Of a stretch of 64,000 nucleotides of DNA, positions 1 to 9,549 are shown one piece after another. The position numbers and the translations under genes are program-made. The notes under the pieces were generated by a model that was not told the origin of the DNA, ran no database searches, and saw only the letters and a list, made by a program, of their open reading frames with translations. How positions within the stretch are numbered: position 1 is the first letter of the stretch; each line of letters starts with the position of its first letter. Location of the stretch: contig NZ_JAUSBV010000005.1 of the NCBI RefSeq assembly GCF_030651915.1, positions 124,001 to 188,000 on the forward strand, given 5' to 3'. Source of the DNA: Parvibaculum sp. Lineage in GTDB: Bacteria > Pseudomonadota > Alphaproteobacteria > Parvibaculales > Parvibaculaceae.

Positions 1-1
1 G

Positions 2-175
2 CATGACATGGCGAGCGTCAGGAAGATCGCCGACCGGGTGGCGATGATCTACAAGGGCAAGATCATCTGGGACGGGCTGCGCGCCGATATCGACAAGAGC
101 GGCAACGATTATGTCGACCAGTTCATTCACGGCCGCGCCGAAGGGCCGATCGGCATGGATGTGCTGAAGCCCTGA
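2..175 (+). CDS. ABC transporter ATP-binding protein, C-terminal end (partial)
   Basis: Only the last 57 codons are in the window. They begin HDMASVRKIADRVAMIYKGK, which is the switch histidine (HD) and following strand of an ABC ATPase. The wording resembles the MlaF/Ttg2A-type ATPases that power phospholipid or organic-solvent transport across the envelope. That subfamily assignment is an inference from a short tail. The Walker and signature motifs lie outside the window. The frame ends in TGA, and the gene is followed by a palindromic repeat and radA. Confidence 0.75.
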   Translation, partial: HDMASVRKIADRVAMIYKGKIIWDGLRADIDKSGNDYVDQFIHGRAEGPIGMDVLKP

Positions 176-193
176 GGGGTCTCCCTCCACGGT

Positions 194-295
194 CGTCATT
201 GCGAGCGACCGTCAGGGAGCGAAGCAATCCACAAGCGGCAAGTTCCGAGCGTGCGGCTTCTGGATTGCTTCGTCGCTTCGCTCCTCGCAATGACG
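194..295. repeat. imperfect palindromic intergenic repeat
   Basis: The outer arms are cgtcattgcgagcg at 194-207 and its near-complement cctcgcaatgacg at 283-295. The inner arms are gaagcaatcca at 221-231 and tggattgcttc at 261-271, exact inverted copies. The arrangement matches the GTCATTGCGAGCGA...TCGCAATGAC class of dispersed palindromic elements seen in many bacterial genomes. It fills the gap between the ABC ATPase and radA. The transcript would fold into a long interrupted stem. Confidence 0.75.
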
Positions 296-333
296 TTTTG
301 TTTCTGATTTTGTAGGGCATTCGGAAATCCCCC

Positions 334-1743
334 ATGGCCAAGGCATCGCGCAATTTCGTCTGCCAGTCCTGCGGCGCGGCCTCGCCGCGCTGGTCGGGAC
401 GCTGCGAGGCCTGCGGCGAGTGGAACACCATCGTCGAGGAAGCCGGCGCGAGCGCCGGCATCGGCGCCGGGCCGGCCAAGGCCGGCGGCCGGGCCAAGGG
501 ACGGCGGATCGAACTCGTCGAAATGAGCGGCGAGACGGCAGACCCGCCGCGCCACATCACCGGCATGGCCGAATTCGACCGGGTGACCGGCGGCGGGCTG
601 GTGCCGGGATCGGCGGTGCTGATCGGCGGCGATCCGGGGATCGGCAAGTCGACGCTGCTGCTGCAGGCGATGGCGGCGCTGGCGGTCAAGGGTGGGCGCG
701 CGATCTATATTTCCGGCGAAGAGGCGATCGCGCAGGTCAGGATGCGGGCGCGGCGGCTGGGGCTTGGGGAAGCGCCGGTACAGCTCGGCGCCGAGACCAA
801 CCTCAAGGACATTCTCGGCACGCTGGAAAGCGGGACGCCGCCCGATGTGGTCGTCATCGATTCGATCCAGACCATGTGGACCGAAGCGCTCGATTCGGCG
901 CCGGGCACGGTGGCGCAGGTGCGCGCCTCGGCGCAGGAGCTGGTGCGCTTCGCCAAGCGGCACGGAACGGCGGTGATCCTGGTCGGCCATGTGACCAAGG
1001 AAGGGCAGATCGCCGGGCCGCGCGTCGTCGAGCATATGGTCGATGCAGTGATCTATTTTGAGGGCGAGCGCGGGCACCAGTTCCGCATTCTCCGGGCGGT
1101 CAAGAACCGCTTCGGGCCGGCCAACGAGATCGGCGTTTTCGAGATGGGCGAAAAGGGTCTGGCCGAAGTGCCCAATCCGTCTGCCCTCTTTCTCGGCGAG
1201 CGCGACGGGGAGACCAGCGGTTCGGCGGTCTTTGCCGGGATCGAGGGGACACGGCCGGTGCTGGTCGAAATCCAGGCGCTGGTCGGCAAAAGCGCATTGG
1301 GGACGCCGCGCCGGGCCGTGGTGGGCTGGGATGGCGGCCGGCTGTCGATGGTGCTGGCGGTGCTGGAGGCCCGTTGCGGGCTGACGCTGGGGGGGCAGGA
1401 TGTTTACCTCAATGTGGCCGGCGGCCTCCGGATCAACGAGCCGGCGGCCGATCTGGCCGTGGCGGCGGCACTGATTTCGTCGGTTACCGGCCAGCCGCTG
1501 CCTTCCGATTGCGTGATTTTCGGCGAAATCAGCCTTTCCGGCGCCGTCCGGCCGGTCAACCAGATGGAAACGCGGCTGAAAGAGGCGGAAAAGCTCGGGT
1601 TTTTGCGCGCCATCCTGCCCGCCATGGCGGCCAGGTCGCGGCCCGGGACCGGGCTCGCCTTCACCGAAATTTCGGACCTTCAGGGTCTAATTGCCCATCT
1701 GGCGACCAAATCCGGCGCCAAACGGCGCGGCGGCGAAATGTGA
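334..1743 (+). CDS. radA: DNA repair protein RadA
   Basis: RadA (Sms) is a RecA-like ATPase that drives branch migration during recombinational repair. The 469-aa protein has the usual full length. It starts with a C4 zinc finger (C10, C13, C24, C27), followed by a Walker A motif GGDPGIGKST near residue 98. The RadA-specific KNRFG motif begins near residue 257, and the last third is the Lon-protease-like domain. The start at ATG 334 places the zinc finger at the very N-terminus, as in the family. Downstream, cvpA follows after 28 bp on the same strand, so the two are probably co-transcribed. Confidence 0.96.
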   Translation: MAKASRNFVCQSCGAASPRWSGRCEACGEWNTIVEEAGASAGIGAGPAKAGGRAKGRRIELVEMSGETADPPRHITGMAEFDRVTGGGLVPGSAVLIGGDPGIGKSTLLLQAMAALAVKGGRAIYISGEEAIAQVRMRARRLGLGEAPVQLGAETNLKDILGTLESGTPPDVVVIDSIQTMWTEALDSAPGTVAQVRASAQELVRFAKRHGTAVILVGHVTKEGQIAGPRVVEHMVDAVIYFEGERGHQFRILRAVKNRFGPANEIGVFEMGEKGLAEVPNPSALFLGERDGETSGSAVFAGIEGTRPVLVEIQALVGKSALGTPRRAVVGWDGGRLSMVLAVLEARCGLTLGGQDVYLNVAGGLRINEPAADLAVAAALISSVTGQPLPSDCVIFGEISLSGAVRPVNQMETRLKEAEKLGFLRAILPAMAARSRPGTGLAFTEISDLQGLIAHLATKSGAKRRGGEM

Positions 1744-1771
1744 TAGGCTGCGGCTGTTATGGGAGAGTGAT

Positions 1772-2428
1772 TTGACGCTGTTCGACGGTATCGTCATTGC
1801 GGTTCTGCTGATTTCGAGTGTGCTGGCGCTGCTGCGCGGTTTCACCAACGAAATGCTGTCGATCGTGGCCTGGGTGGCCGGGGCGCTGGCGGCGCTGTGG
1901 CTCTTCCCCTATGTCGCACCCTATTTCGCCAAATTCATCACCTCGCCCTGGCTCGCCGCCGTGGTGGCGGCGCTGGTCGTGTTCCTGGCCGGCTACCTGC
2001 TGGTGGCGGCGCTGACGGCGCGCTGGTCGGACGCGCTGATGGATATTCACGACCGGGCCTCGCTGATGGACCGGACGCTGGGCCTTCTGTTCGGGCTGGC
2101 GCGGGGCCTTCTGATTGTCACCGTCGCCTATCTGTTTTTCGTCTGGCTGGTGCCGAATCCGGACGATCACCCGGACTGGATCCGCGACGCGCGGTTCAAA
2201 CCGACGGTCGAAAGCACGGCCAGCCTGCTGTTTTCGCTGGCACCGACCAGCGAAAACCGGCCGGTCGAGACAGCGCCAGCGCGCGCGCCGGCGCCGATAC
2301 CGCAGGCGGAGCCCGCGCCCCGCGACGGACCTGTCAATTCAGGCGCTGACAGGGCAAATGGGCCGGGGTATAACCCGACCGAACGGAGGGGGCTCGATCG
2401 ACTTTTCGAGAACACGACCGGGGAGTGA
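1772..2428 (+). CDS. cvpA: CvpA family membrane protein
   Basis: CvpA is a small inner-membrane protein linked to colicin V production and envelope homeostasis; its molecular role is poorly known. The chosen start is TTG at 1772, giving MTLFDGIVIAVLLISSVLAL as the first helix, with gggagag at 1761-1767 as ribosome binding site. An upstream ATG in the same frame (1691) would overlap radA and add residues unlike the family. About 218 aa are encoded: four hydrophobic segments, then a soluble proline/alanine-rich tail. The stop overlaps a GTG in the purF frame (2425-2428), and cvpA-purF adjacency is widespread in proteobacteria. Confidence 0.88.
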   Translation: MTLFDGIVIAVLLISSVLALLRGFTNEMLSIVAWVAGALAALWLFPYVAPYFAKFITSPWLAAVVAALVVFLAGYLLVAALTARWSDALMDIHDRASLMDRTLGLLFGLARGLLIVTVAYLFFVWLVPNPDDHPDWIRDARFKPTVESTASLLFSLAPTSENRPVETAPARAPAPIPQAEPAPRDGPVNSGADRANGPGYNPTERRGLDRLFENTTGE

Positions 2429-2502
2429 ATGCCGACCCGTTGGGTGGCCCGATGTCGTTCGGGCGGCCCGTTTCCTCCGGAGGCCAGCGCGGAGTCCCGT
2501 CG

Positions 2503-4026
2503 ATGCCCGAGCAGTTGCAGCTCCCCTTTTCGTTTCCTACGCCTGAATCCATGCCGCCACGCGTGTCCCGCTTCATCACCGATGACGATCTGGCGGATGA
2601 CCGTCCCCGCGAGGAGTGTGGCGTGTTTGGGGTGTTCGGCCATCCCGACTCGGCCGCGCTGACGGCTCTCGGCCTGCACGCGCTGCAGCATCGCGGCCAG
2701 GAAGCGGCCGGTATCGTCGCCTATGATGGTGAGCATTTTCATTCGGAGCGGCGGATCGGCCTTGTCGGCGATCATTTTTCCTCGGCCAAGGTCATCGATC
2801 GCCTCAAGGGCGACATGGCCATCGGCCATGTGCGCTATTCGACGACCGGCGAGACGGTGCTGCGCAATGTGCAGCCGCTTTTCGCCGATCTCTATGGCGG
2901 CGGTTTCGCGGTGGCGCATAACGGCAATCTGACCAACGCCATCACGCTTCGCAACGAGCTGGTGCGCGGGGGCGCGATCTTCCAGTCGACGTCGGACACC
3001 GAAACCATCCTGCAATTGGTGGCACAAAGCCGGAAACCGCGTGTGATGGAACGCTTCGTCGATGCGCTGGCGCAGATCGAGGGCGCCTATGCGCTGGTGG
3101 TGCTGACCAACAAGAAGCTGATCGGGGCGCGCGACCCGCTCGGCATCCGGCCGCTCATTCTGGGGCAGCTTGCCGGCGCGCCGATCCTCTGTTCGGAAAC
3201 GGTGGCGCTCGACATTATCGGCGCCGAGTTCGTGCGCGAGATCGAGCCCGGCGAGATCGTGGTGGCGACCAAGGACGGCATCGAATCCATCCGCCCCTTC
3301 CCGCCGCAGCAGGTACGGCCTTGCGTTTTCGAGTACATCTATTTCGCGCGGCCCGACAGCATTGTCGGCGGCAAGAGCGTCTACAATGTGCGCAAGCGGC
3401 TCGGCCAGGAACTGGCGATCGAATCCGCCGTCGATGCGGATGTCGTCATCCCGGTGCCGGATTCGGGCGTGCCGGCGGCGATCGGCTTTGCCGCACAGTC
3501 GGGCATCCCGTTCGAGCTCGGCATTATCCGCAACCATTATGTGGGGCGGACCTTCATCGAGCCGACGCAGCATATCCGCCAGCTCGGCGTCAAACTCAAA
3601 CACAATGCCAATCGCGCGATTGTCGAAGGCAAACGCATTGTGCTCGTCGACGACAGCGTGGTGCGCGGCACGACGTCGGTCAAGATCGTCAAGATGATGT
3701 ACGAGGCGGGCGCGCGCGAGGTGCATATGCGCATCGCCAGTCCGCCGATCACGCATCCGGATTTCTACGGCATCGACACGCCGGAGCGGCAGCAGCTTCT
3801 GGCCGCCAACTACGATCTCGAAGGCATGCGCGCCTATATCGGGGTCGACAGCCTCGCCTTCATCTCCGTCGACGGGCTCTATCGCGCCATGGGCTTTGCC
3901 CATCGCGACCAGGACCACCCGCAATTGACGGATCATTGTTTCACCGGCGACTATCCGACGCCGCTTCTCGACCGAGACGGCGAGCAGCGGACAACGCAAT
4001 TGTCGTTGCTCGCCGAAATAGCCTGA
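2503..4026 (+). CDS. purF: amidophosphoribosyltransferase
   Basis: PurF makes 5-phosphoribosylamine from PRPP and glutamine, the first committed step of purine synthesis. The catalytic N-terminal nucleophile is C39 in ECGVFGVFG, exposed after propeptide removal. The PRPP-binding loop IVLVDDSVVRGTTS lies near residue 380. ATG 2503 is preferred because ggag sits 8 nt upstream; a GTG at 2425 overlapping cvpA is in frame and would lengthen the propeptide by 26 residues. The protein is of the Bacillus-like class by sequence, yet it reads HPDFYGID where the Bacillus enzyme has a cluster-binding cysteine (HPCFYGID), and only one Cys remains before FTGDYPT. The 4Fe-4S cluster is therefore probably absent. 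Confidence 0.95.
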   Translation: MPEQLQLPFSFPTPESMPPRVSRFITDDDLADDRPREECGVFGVFGHPDSAALTALGLHALQHRGQEAAGIVAYDGEHFHSERRIGLVGDHFSSAKVIDRLKGDMAIGHVRYSTTGETVLRNVQPLFADLYGGGFAVAHNGNLTNAITLRNELVRGGAIFQSTSDTETILQLVAQSRKPRVMERFVDALAQIEGAYALVVLTNKKLIGARDPLGIRPLILGQLAGAPILCSETVALDIIGAEFVREIEPGEIVVATKDGIESIRPFPPQQVRPCVFEYIYFARPDSIVGGKSVYNVRKRLGQELAIESAVDADVVIPVPDSGVPAAIGFAAQSGIPFELGIIRNHYVGRTFIEPTQHIRQLGVKLKHNANRAIVEGKRIVLVDDSVVRGTTSVKIVKMMYEAGAREVHMRIASPPITHPDFYGIDTPERQQLLAANYDLEGMRAYIGVDSLAFISVDGLYRAMGFAHRDQDHPQLTDHCFTGDYPTPLLDRDGEQRTTQLSLLAEIA

Positions 4027-4039
4027 GTATTCAAAGATC

Positions 4040-4753
4040 ATGAGTGGACGTTTGCAGGACCGCCTGGCGGTGATCACCGGCGCATCGCGCGGCATCGGAC
4101 GCGCGGTGGCGCTGGGTATGGCGGCGGAGGGCGCGCATGTCGTGCTCGTTGCGCGCACGGTGGGCGGGCTCGAGGAGGTCGACGACGAAATCCGGAAAGT
4201 CGGCGGCAAGGCCACGCTGGTGCCGCTCGATCTGACCGATCTTGCCGGCATCGACCGGTTGGGGGCGACGATCTTCGAGCGCTGGGGCAAGCTCGACATC
4301 CTGATCGGAAATGCCGGTTCGCTCGGTACGCTGACACCGCTTTCGCATTTGGATCCCAAGGAGTGGGACAAGACGCTCGCCATCAATGTGACCGCCAACT
4401 ACCGGATGATCCGTTCGTTCGAACCGCTGCTGAAACGCTCCGATGCGGGGCGCGCCGTTTTTGTGACTTCCGGCGCGGCGCAGAAATGCCAGCCCTATTG
4501 GGGCGCCTATTCGGTGACCAAGGCGGCGCTCGACGCGATGGTCAAGACATGGGCGGCGGAACTGGAAAAGACGACGGTGCGCGCCAACCTGCTGTCGCCC
4601 GGCCCGACACGCACCGCGATGCGCAAGAAGGCGATGCCCGGCGAGGATCCGACCACGCTGACCCGGCCTGCCGACCTCGTGCCGCTGTTCATCGAAATGT
4701 CGACGCCGGCCTATACGAAGAATGGCGAGATCGTGCGGTATGAGAAGGCGTAG
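4040..4753 (+). CDS. short-chain dehydrogenase/reductase
   Basis: This is a classical SDR of 237 aa with the NAD(P)-binding motif TGASRGIG (residues 14-21), the NAG structural motif, and the catalytic Y157-x3-K161 pair in YSVTK. It uses a nucleotide cofactor to oxidise or reduce a substrate that cannot be predicted from sequence. It starts 13 bp after purF and may ride on the same transcript. The C-terminus ends TKNGEIVRYEKA, without the usual VDGG tail, so it is somewhat unlike the FabG group. It converges on der. Confidence 0.9.
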   Translation: MSGRLQDRLAVITGASRGIGRAVALGMAAEGAHVVLVARTVGGLEEVDDEIRKVGGKATLVPLDLTDLAGIDRLGATIFERWGKLDILIGNAGSLGTLTPLSHLDPKEWDKTLAINVTANYRMIRSFEPLLKRSDAGRAVFVTSGAAQKCQPYWGAYSVTKAALDAMVKTWAAELEKTTVRANLLSPGPTRTAMRKKAMPGEDPTTLTRPADLVPLFIEMSTPAYTKNGEIVRYEKA

Positions 4754-4775
4754 GGTTGACGCTCCGACGCGACCG

Positions 4776-6182
4776 CTACTTCTTCTTTGCGTAGGGGTTC
4801 TTGCCCTTGCGCATGAAGAGACGGATCGGAACACCCGGAAGGTCGAAGGTTTCGCGCAAGGCGTTGACCAGGTAGCGGCGGTAGGAGGTGGGCACTTCGT
4901 CGGCGCGGCTTGAAAAGACCGCAAAAGTCGGCGGGCGCGACTTCACCTGCGACATGTATTTCAGATTGACCGGGCGGCCCTTGGCGGCCGGTGGCTGGTG
5001 GCGGGAGACGGTTTCCTCCAGCCAGCGGTTGAGCTTCGCCGTCGAGACGCGCGCATTCCAGAAGGTGTGTACGCGTTCAACCGCCGGCATCAGCTTTTCG
5101 GCGCCGCGGCCTGTCAGCGCCGAAAGCGTGACGATCGGCACGCCACGGATCTGCGGCAGCAGACGCTCCAACTCTTCTTTCAACATGCGCAGCGTTGCCT
5201 GCGTGTCGGTCACCGTGTCCCATTTGTTGACGGCAATGAGGAGGCCGCGGCCTTCCTGTTCAACCAGATCGGCGATGTGCAGATCCTGACGCTCGAAGGG
5301 CTGGCTGGCGTCGAGAACGATGACAACGACCTCGGCAAAGCGGATGGCGCGCAGCGTGTCGGCGACCGACAGCTTTTCGAGCTTGGCGACGACGCGGGCG
5401 CGGCGGCGCATGCCGGCGGTGTCCCAGAGTTTGACGCGGCGGCCGCGCCAGAGCCATTCGATGCCGATGCTGTCGCGGGTGATGCCGGCTTCCGGCCCGG
5501 TCAGCATCCGGTCTTCGCCAAGGAGATGATTGACCAATGTCGACTTGCCGACATTGGGGCGGCCGACCATGGCGATGCGCAAGGGCGCTTCGAGATCGGC
5601 CTCATAGGGTGCATCTGGATCGAAGCCCTCGGCTTCGTCCTCGGCCAGCGCATCCTCCAGCGCCTGTTCCTCGTCGTTCTCGGCAAAGCCATCGGCGAAA
5701 GCGGCCAGCGCGTCGTAAAGATCGCTCAGACCCTCGCCATGCTCGGCCGAGAGCGGCAGCGGCGCGCCAAGGCCAAGTTCGAAGGCCTCCATGCGTCCGG
5801 CCTGTCCTGCCCCGCCTTCGCATTTGTTGGCAGCGAGAATGACGGGCGTCGGCGACTTGCGAAGAATTTGCACGAAGCGCTTGTCGAGCGGCGTGACCCC
5901 GGCGCGGGCGTCGATCAGCAGCAGGCAGACATCGGCTTCGGCAATCGCCTGATCGGTCTGGCGGCGCATGCGCGCCTCGAGACTGTCGTCGGTCGCCTCT
6001 TCGAGGCCCGCCGTATCGACAACCTTGAAGGAGAGGTCGCCGAGCTGCGCGTCGCCTTCACGCCGGTCGCGCGTGACGCCGGGCGTGTCGTCCACCAATG
6101 CAAGCTTCTTGCCCACCAGCCGGTTGAACAGCGTGGACTTGCCGACATTGGGCCGACCAACAATGGCGACCGTGAATGACAC
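4776..6182 (-). CDS. der: ribosome-associated GTPase Der
   Basis: Der (EngA) is an essential double GTPase needed for 50S ribosome assembly. The 468-aa protein has two complete G domains. The first has GRPNVGKST at residues 9-17 and DTPG at 32-35; the second has [18 protein letters not shown] near residue 207 and its own NKWD base-recognition motif. The basic KH-like C-terminal domain ends KNPYAKKK. An acidic linker, [15 protein letters not shown], separates the G domains. It is the last gene of the yfgM-bamB-der group, 63 bp after bamB, a common proteobacterial order. Confidence 0.97.
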   Translation of the reverse strand: MSFTVAIVGRPNVGKSTLFNRLVGKKLALVDDTPGVTRDRREGDAQLGDLSFKVVDTAGLEEATDDSLEARMRRQTDQAIAEADVCLLLIDARAGVTPLDKRFVQILRKSPTPVILAANKCEGGAGQAGRMEAFELGLGAPLPLSAEHGEGLSDLYDALAAFADGFAENDEEQALEDALAEDEAEGFDPDAPYEADLEAPLRIAMVGRPNVGKSTLVNHLLGEDRMLTGPEAGITRDSIGIEWLWRGRRVKLWDTAGMRRRARVVAKLEKLSVADTLRAIRFAEVVVIVLDASQPFERQDLHIADLVEQEGRGLLIAVNKWDTVTDTQATLRMLKEELERLLPQIRGVPIVTLSALTGRGAEKLMPAVERVHTFWNARVSTAKLNRWLEETVSRHQPPAAKGRPVNLKYMSQVKSRPPTFAVFSSRADEVPTSYRRYLVNALRETFDLPGVPIRLFMRKGKNPYAKKK

Positions 6183-6245
6183 GTCAATCAGCCTTTCTCA
6201 CGGCCGGCGCCTGCCGTCCGGACCTCGCCCGCACCAGAGCGGGCA

Positions 6246-7634
6246 TTAACGCAGGGCGATCAACGACGCGCTGTCCGTCAGGACATAGACCGTGCCGTCG
6301 GCGACGATCGGCGGGATCAGCGAACCACCCGACAGCGAAATACGGTTGTCGATTTCACCTGTCAACGGTGACACCACCAAGGCCGCGCCATCCGAGGAAA
6401 CAAGGAACAGGCGTTCGCTGATCAGGATCGGGCCGCTCCATTCGATGTTGCCGGTGCGTTTTTCGGGGTTCTTGTAACGCGGCAGCGCCGATATCCAGCG
6501 GATGCGGCCGTCGCGACGCGAAATCGCCAGCAGCTCCTGCGACGTGGTGACGACGAAAATAAACTCGCCGGCAACCCAGGGCGTCTGTACGCCGCCGATG
6601 TCGCGCGTCCAGACGCGCTCGCCGGTGCGCAGATCGATCGACACCATTCGACCCGAATGGCTGATGGCGATAACGCGATCACCATCGATGACGGGGCGGC
6701 CGGCGATGTCATTGAGTTCGCTCAAGGAGGTGACGTTGCCGGTGCGGGTCAGTGAATCGGTCCAGACCGGCGTTCCGTTTTCGACACGCAGCGCCACAAG
6801 TTCGCCCGAGGAATAGGGCGCGATGGCAACCGCACCCGAGACGGCAGGGCTGGTCGAGGTCAGGATGCCGGCACTTTCAACGATGCCCCGATGACGCCAC
6901 AAGACGTCGCCGCTCTCCTGCGAGAGGCAGATCATCTGATTGTCGGCCGTGACGGCGAAAACACGCCCGTCGGTCGCCGTGGGCGCGGCGCGGAACGGAT
7001 CGCCGATCGGCTGCACCCAGAGCTCGGCGCCACTGGCCGCGTCAAGCGCGTGGACGTTGCCAAAGCCGGTGGTCACGAAAAGCTTGCCATTGTCCCAGGC
7101 GACACCACCACCGCGCGCTTCGGCAGCATTCTCTTTTTCTGGGACCAGCGATGCGGTCCAGACCGATTTGCCGGACTGCCGCTCGAAGGCGCGGACACTG
7201 CCACGCGCGTCGAGCACGAAGATTCTGTCGGCGGCGATAACCGGGACGGCCACCAGCCGTGCGGCGCCCGATGAGCCGGAACCGGCATTGACCGACCAGA
7301 TCCGCTCCAGTGAACCCGGTGCCACGAGATGGGACGGTGCGTTGTCCGGTAATCCGCCTGGCTGCGGCCAGTCCGTGTTGGCACGCGCCGAAGGCAGAAA
7401 TACCGGTGCATCGGCAACCGCCGGATCGACTTCCAGCATGGCGCCAAGTTCCATCACCGAAAGACGCTCACCCGGCAGCACGGCCTTGTCGTCGGACGAG
7501 AAGATTCCCGTCACGGTGTCGCAGCCCGCCAGACCGGCCATCGCAAGGCCCAGCATCGCGAACCGAAGCGCCTTGCGGCGCACGGCCCCAAAGCGATGCA
7601 CATTCGAGCCGGCCAACATGAATTCCGCCGTCAT
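6246..7634 (-). CDS. bamB: outer membrane assembly lipoprotein BamB
   Basis: BamB is the beta-propeller lipoprotein of the BAM complex, which inserts beta-barrel proteins into the outer membrane. A basic stretch (RRK), a hydrophobic helix and the lipobox LAGC mark a lipoprotein signal with acylation at C38. The rest carries repeated PQQ-like propeller blades, for example SGAELWVQPIGDPF, TGERVWTRDIGGVQ and DGRIRWISALPR. Its position between a YfgM-like gene (6 bp away) and der supports the assignment. An in-frame ATG five codons downstream is an alternative start. Confidence 0.93.
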   Translation of the reverse strand: MTAEFMLAGSNVHRFGAVRRKALRFAMLGLAMAGLAGCDTVTGIFSSDDKAVLPGERLSVMELGAMLEVDPAVADAPVFLPSARANTDWPQPGGLPDNAPSHLVAPGSLERIWSVNAGSGSSGAARLVAVPVIAADRIFVLDARGSVRAFERQSGKSVWTASLVPEKENAAEARGGGVAWDNGKLFVTTGFGNVHALDAASGAELWVQPIGDPFRAAPTATDGRVFAVTADNQMICLSQESGDVLWRHRGIVESAGILTSTSPAVSGAVAIAPYSSGELVALRVENGTPVWTDSLTRTGNVTSLSELNDIAGRPVIDGDRVIAISHSGRMVSIDLRTGERVWTRDIGGVQTPWVAGEFIFVVTTSQELLAISRRDGRIRWISALPRYKNPEKRTGNIEWSGPILISERLFLVSSDGAALVVSPLTGEIDNRISLSGGSLIPPIVADGTVYVLTDSASLIALR

Positions 7635-7640
7635 CTCCGA

Positions 7641-8396
7641 TTACTCCGTCTCTTGCTGAGCGTCCGGCCCTGGTTCGACCGTTTCTGCTTGCGCCGGCTG
7701 CGCTGCTTCTTCTTCCGGCACGGGCGCGGCCTGTTCGCCGGCGCGCGGCAAATAAGGCGCCGCCAGCGCCTGCATCACATGGGCGCGGTCGCGAAGCCCC
7801 GGTGGCGTCGCCGGATTGTCGATGATCGACTGCGCGTTCGTGTTGACGTCCTGCCACACGCCCGCCTTCGCTGCCGACAAGGCCAGCAGCTCCAGCGCAT
7901 TCTCGCGCCAGGGCGAAGACGAAGCCAGCAGGGGCTGCAGACGCGCCTTCATGTCGTCATAGCTGGCCTCATCGACCAGGATGAAAGCCGCCTTGATGCG
8001 CGCCATGCCGCGCATGATCGCCGGGGCATCGGACTGAGCGGCCACACGCTCGTAAGCCGCCAGCGCCGCAGCGCGATCGCCGGCTTCGAGCAAGGCTGCG
8101 GCTTCCCGCAGCCGCGCCAGTGTTTCATAGCCGCCTGTTGTCCCGGCCGCCAATTCGCCGAACAGCAACGCCGCCTCGTCGGGCGCGGCACGCTCGGCCT
8201 GCCTTGCCACCTCGTCAAAGCGTGCCGAAAACTCAACCTTTTGCGCATGTGACCAAGCGCGCCAGCCGATAATTGCTGCCGCGATCAATACAATGCCGGC
8301 GGCGACAGCAATGAGATGAAGGCCGTATTTGTCCCAAAGCTTGCTGAATTGTTCGCGGCGAAGGTCTTCTTCGACTTCGCGAAAGAGATCGGTCAA
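7641..8396 (-). CDS. YfgM-like tetratricopeptide membrane protein
   Basis: The 251-aa protein has a short cytoplasmic N-terminus (MTDLFREVEEDLRREQ), one membrane helix at about residues 26-46, and a periplasmic TPR-like region that includes GDRAAALAAYERVAAQSDAP. This is the YfgM architecture, an ancillary subunit of the SecYEG translocon that hands secreted proteins to periplasmic chaperones. The last 35 or so residues are rich in Glu, Ala, Pro and Gln and look disordered. It is the first gene of the unit with bamB and der. Confidence 0.88.
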   Translation of the reverse strand: MTDLFREVEEDLRREQFSKLWDKYGLHLIAVAAGIVLIAAAIIGWRAWSHAQKVEFSARFDEVARQAERAAPDEAALLFGELAAGTTGGYETLARLREAAALLEAGDRAAALAAYERVAAQSDAPAIMRGMARIKAAFILVDEASYDDMKARLQPLLASSSPWRENALELLALSAAKAGVWQDVNTNAQSIIDNPATPPGLRDRAHVMQALAAPYLPRAGEQAAPVPEEEAAQPAQAETVEPGPDAQQETE

Positions 8397-8473
8397 AACA
8401 TTACTCCGCGGAGAGAATTCGGTGGGCGTGGGAGCAAAGCCTCATGCCCGGCACCTGCCCCCTTGCAGGCCGC

Positions 8474-8552
8474 GTAAAATAGCCCGGCAAACCGCCAATG
8501 GCAAACCGCCCGGCAAGCCGCCCATATCCCGCAACAGATTGAGCTATTTTAC
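8474..8552. repeat. inverted repeat spanning the panB stop codon
   Basis: gtaaaatagc at 8474-8483 is the exact inverse of gctattttac at 8543-8552. The second copy contains the final codons and stop of panB. Between them, ggcaaaccgcc occurs twice with a third near-copy, ggcaagccgcc. The transcript could fold into a 10-bp stem closing a 59-nt loop. No T-tract follows, so a classical terminator is unlikely. Confidence 0.45.
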
Positions 8553-9368
8553 CTTTTTCATGCTGTAGGTGTTTTCGACGCCGGGGAAGCTGCGGTCGCG
8601 GACGGCGCGGGCATAGGCCTCGGCGGCACCCGCGATCTGGGCCCCGAGCGTGGCGAATTCGCGGACGAATTTCGGCGGCTTCGGCGACAGGCCCAACATG
8701 TCCTCCAGCACCAGAATCTGGCCGTCGCAATGGGGCGAGGCGCCGATGCCGATGGTCGGGATGTCGATCTGGCCGGTGATGCGGGCGGCCAGCGGCTCGG
8801 CCATGCCCTCAAGCACGACCGCAAAAGCGCCCGCTTCGGCGACGGCGGCGGCATCGGCCTCGATGGCGGCCCATTCGCCCTCCTCGCGGCCTTGCGTCTT
8901 GAAGCCGCCCATCACCTGGATGTTCTGCGGCGTCAGGCCGATATGGGCCATGACCGGGATGCCGCGCAGGCTCAAATAACGGATCGTTTCGGCGATGCGG
9001 GTGCCGCCTTCAAGCTTTACGGCCGTGCAGCCGGTTTCCTTGATGACGCGGCAAGCATTGCGGAACGCGATTTCAGGGCTTTCCTCGTAGGAGCCGAAGG
9101 GCATGTCGACCACGACCAGCGCGCGCTCGGTGCCGCGCACCACCGCCGCGCCATGGGCGATCATCATGTCGAGGGTGACGCCCAGCGTCGTCTCCATGCC
9201 GTACATGACCATGCCGAGGCTGTCGCCCACCAGCAGGAAGTCGACATAGGGGTCGATGTAGCGGGCCGTATGGGCGTGATAGGCGGTCAGCGAAACGATG
9301 GGCTCGGTGCCCTTGCGGGCGCGGATTTCCGGCACGGTTATGCGCTTGATCTTCGACTGTACGGACAT
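8544..9368 (-). CDS. panB: 3-methyl-2-oxobutanoate hydroxymethyltransferase
   Basis: PanB transfers a hydroxymethyl group from 5,10-methylene-tetrahydrofolate to 2-oxoisovalerate, the first step of pantothenate synthesis. The 274-aa protein carries the family signatures [31 protein letters not shown] and MAHIGLTPQ, and has typical length. The start at 9368 (MSVQSKIKR) has AAAGGG about 9 nt upstream; an ATG three codons earlier abuts that site, and further in-frame codons upstream are not needed. It stands alone, without panC beside it. Confidence 0.96.
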   Translation of the reverse strand: MSVQSKIKRITVPEIRARKGTEPIVSLTAYHAHTARYIDPYVDFLLVGDSLGMVMYGMETTLGVTLDMMIAHGAAVVRGTERALVVVDMPFGSYEESPEIAFRNACRVIKETGCTAVKLEGGTRIAETIRYLSLRGIPVMAHIGLTPQNIQVMGGFKTQGREEGEWAAIEADAAAVAEAGAFAVVLEGMAEPLAARITGQIDIPTIGIGASPHCDGQILVLEDMLGLSPKPPKFVREFATLGAQIAGAAEAYARAVRDRSFPGVENTYSMKKVK

Positions 9369-9549
9369 TCGGATCATCCCTTTACGCGTGGCCACGGACT
9401 TTGCCCATACATGAGGCTGCCCGCGGGGAATTGCGACGGCGGCCGGATGCCGCTGCGAAAAAGGCTTACAGAACAAGCCCTTAGATGCCTCCCGGCATCT
9501 TTCCTGATCCTTCTGAGCGGACCATACAAAGAATGGGCCTGAAGCGCAA

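Noticed and set aside
2167-4398. 743-codon open frame antisense to purF
   Set aside because: It crosses the cvpA-purF-SDR boundaries and has no recognisable domain.
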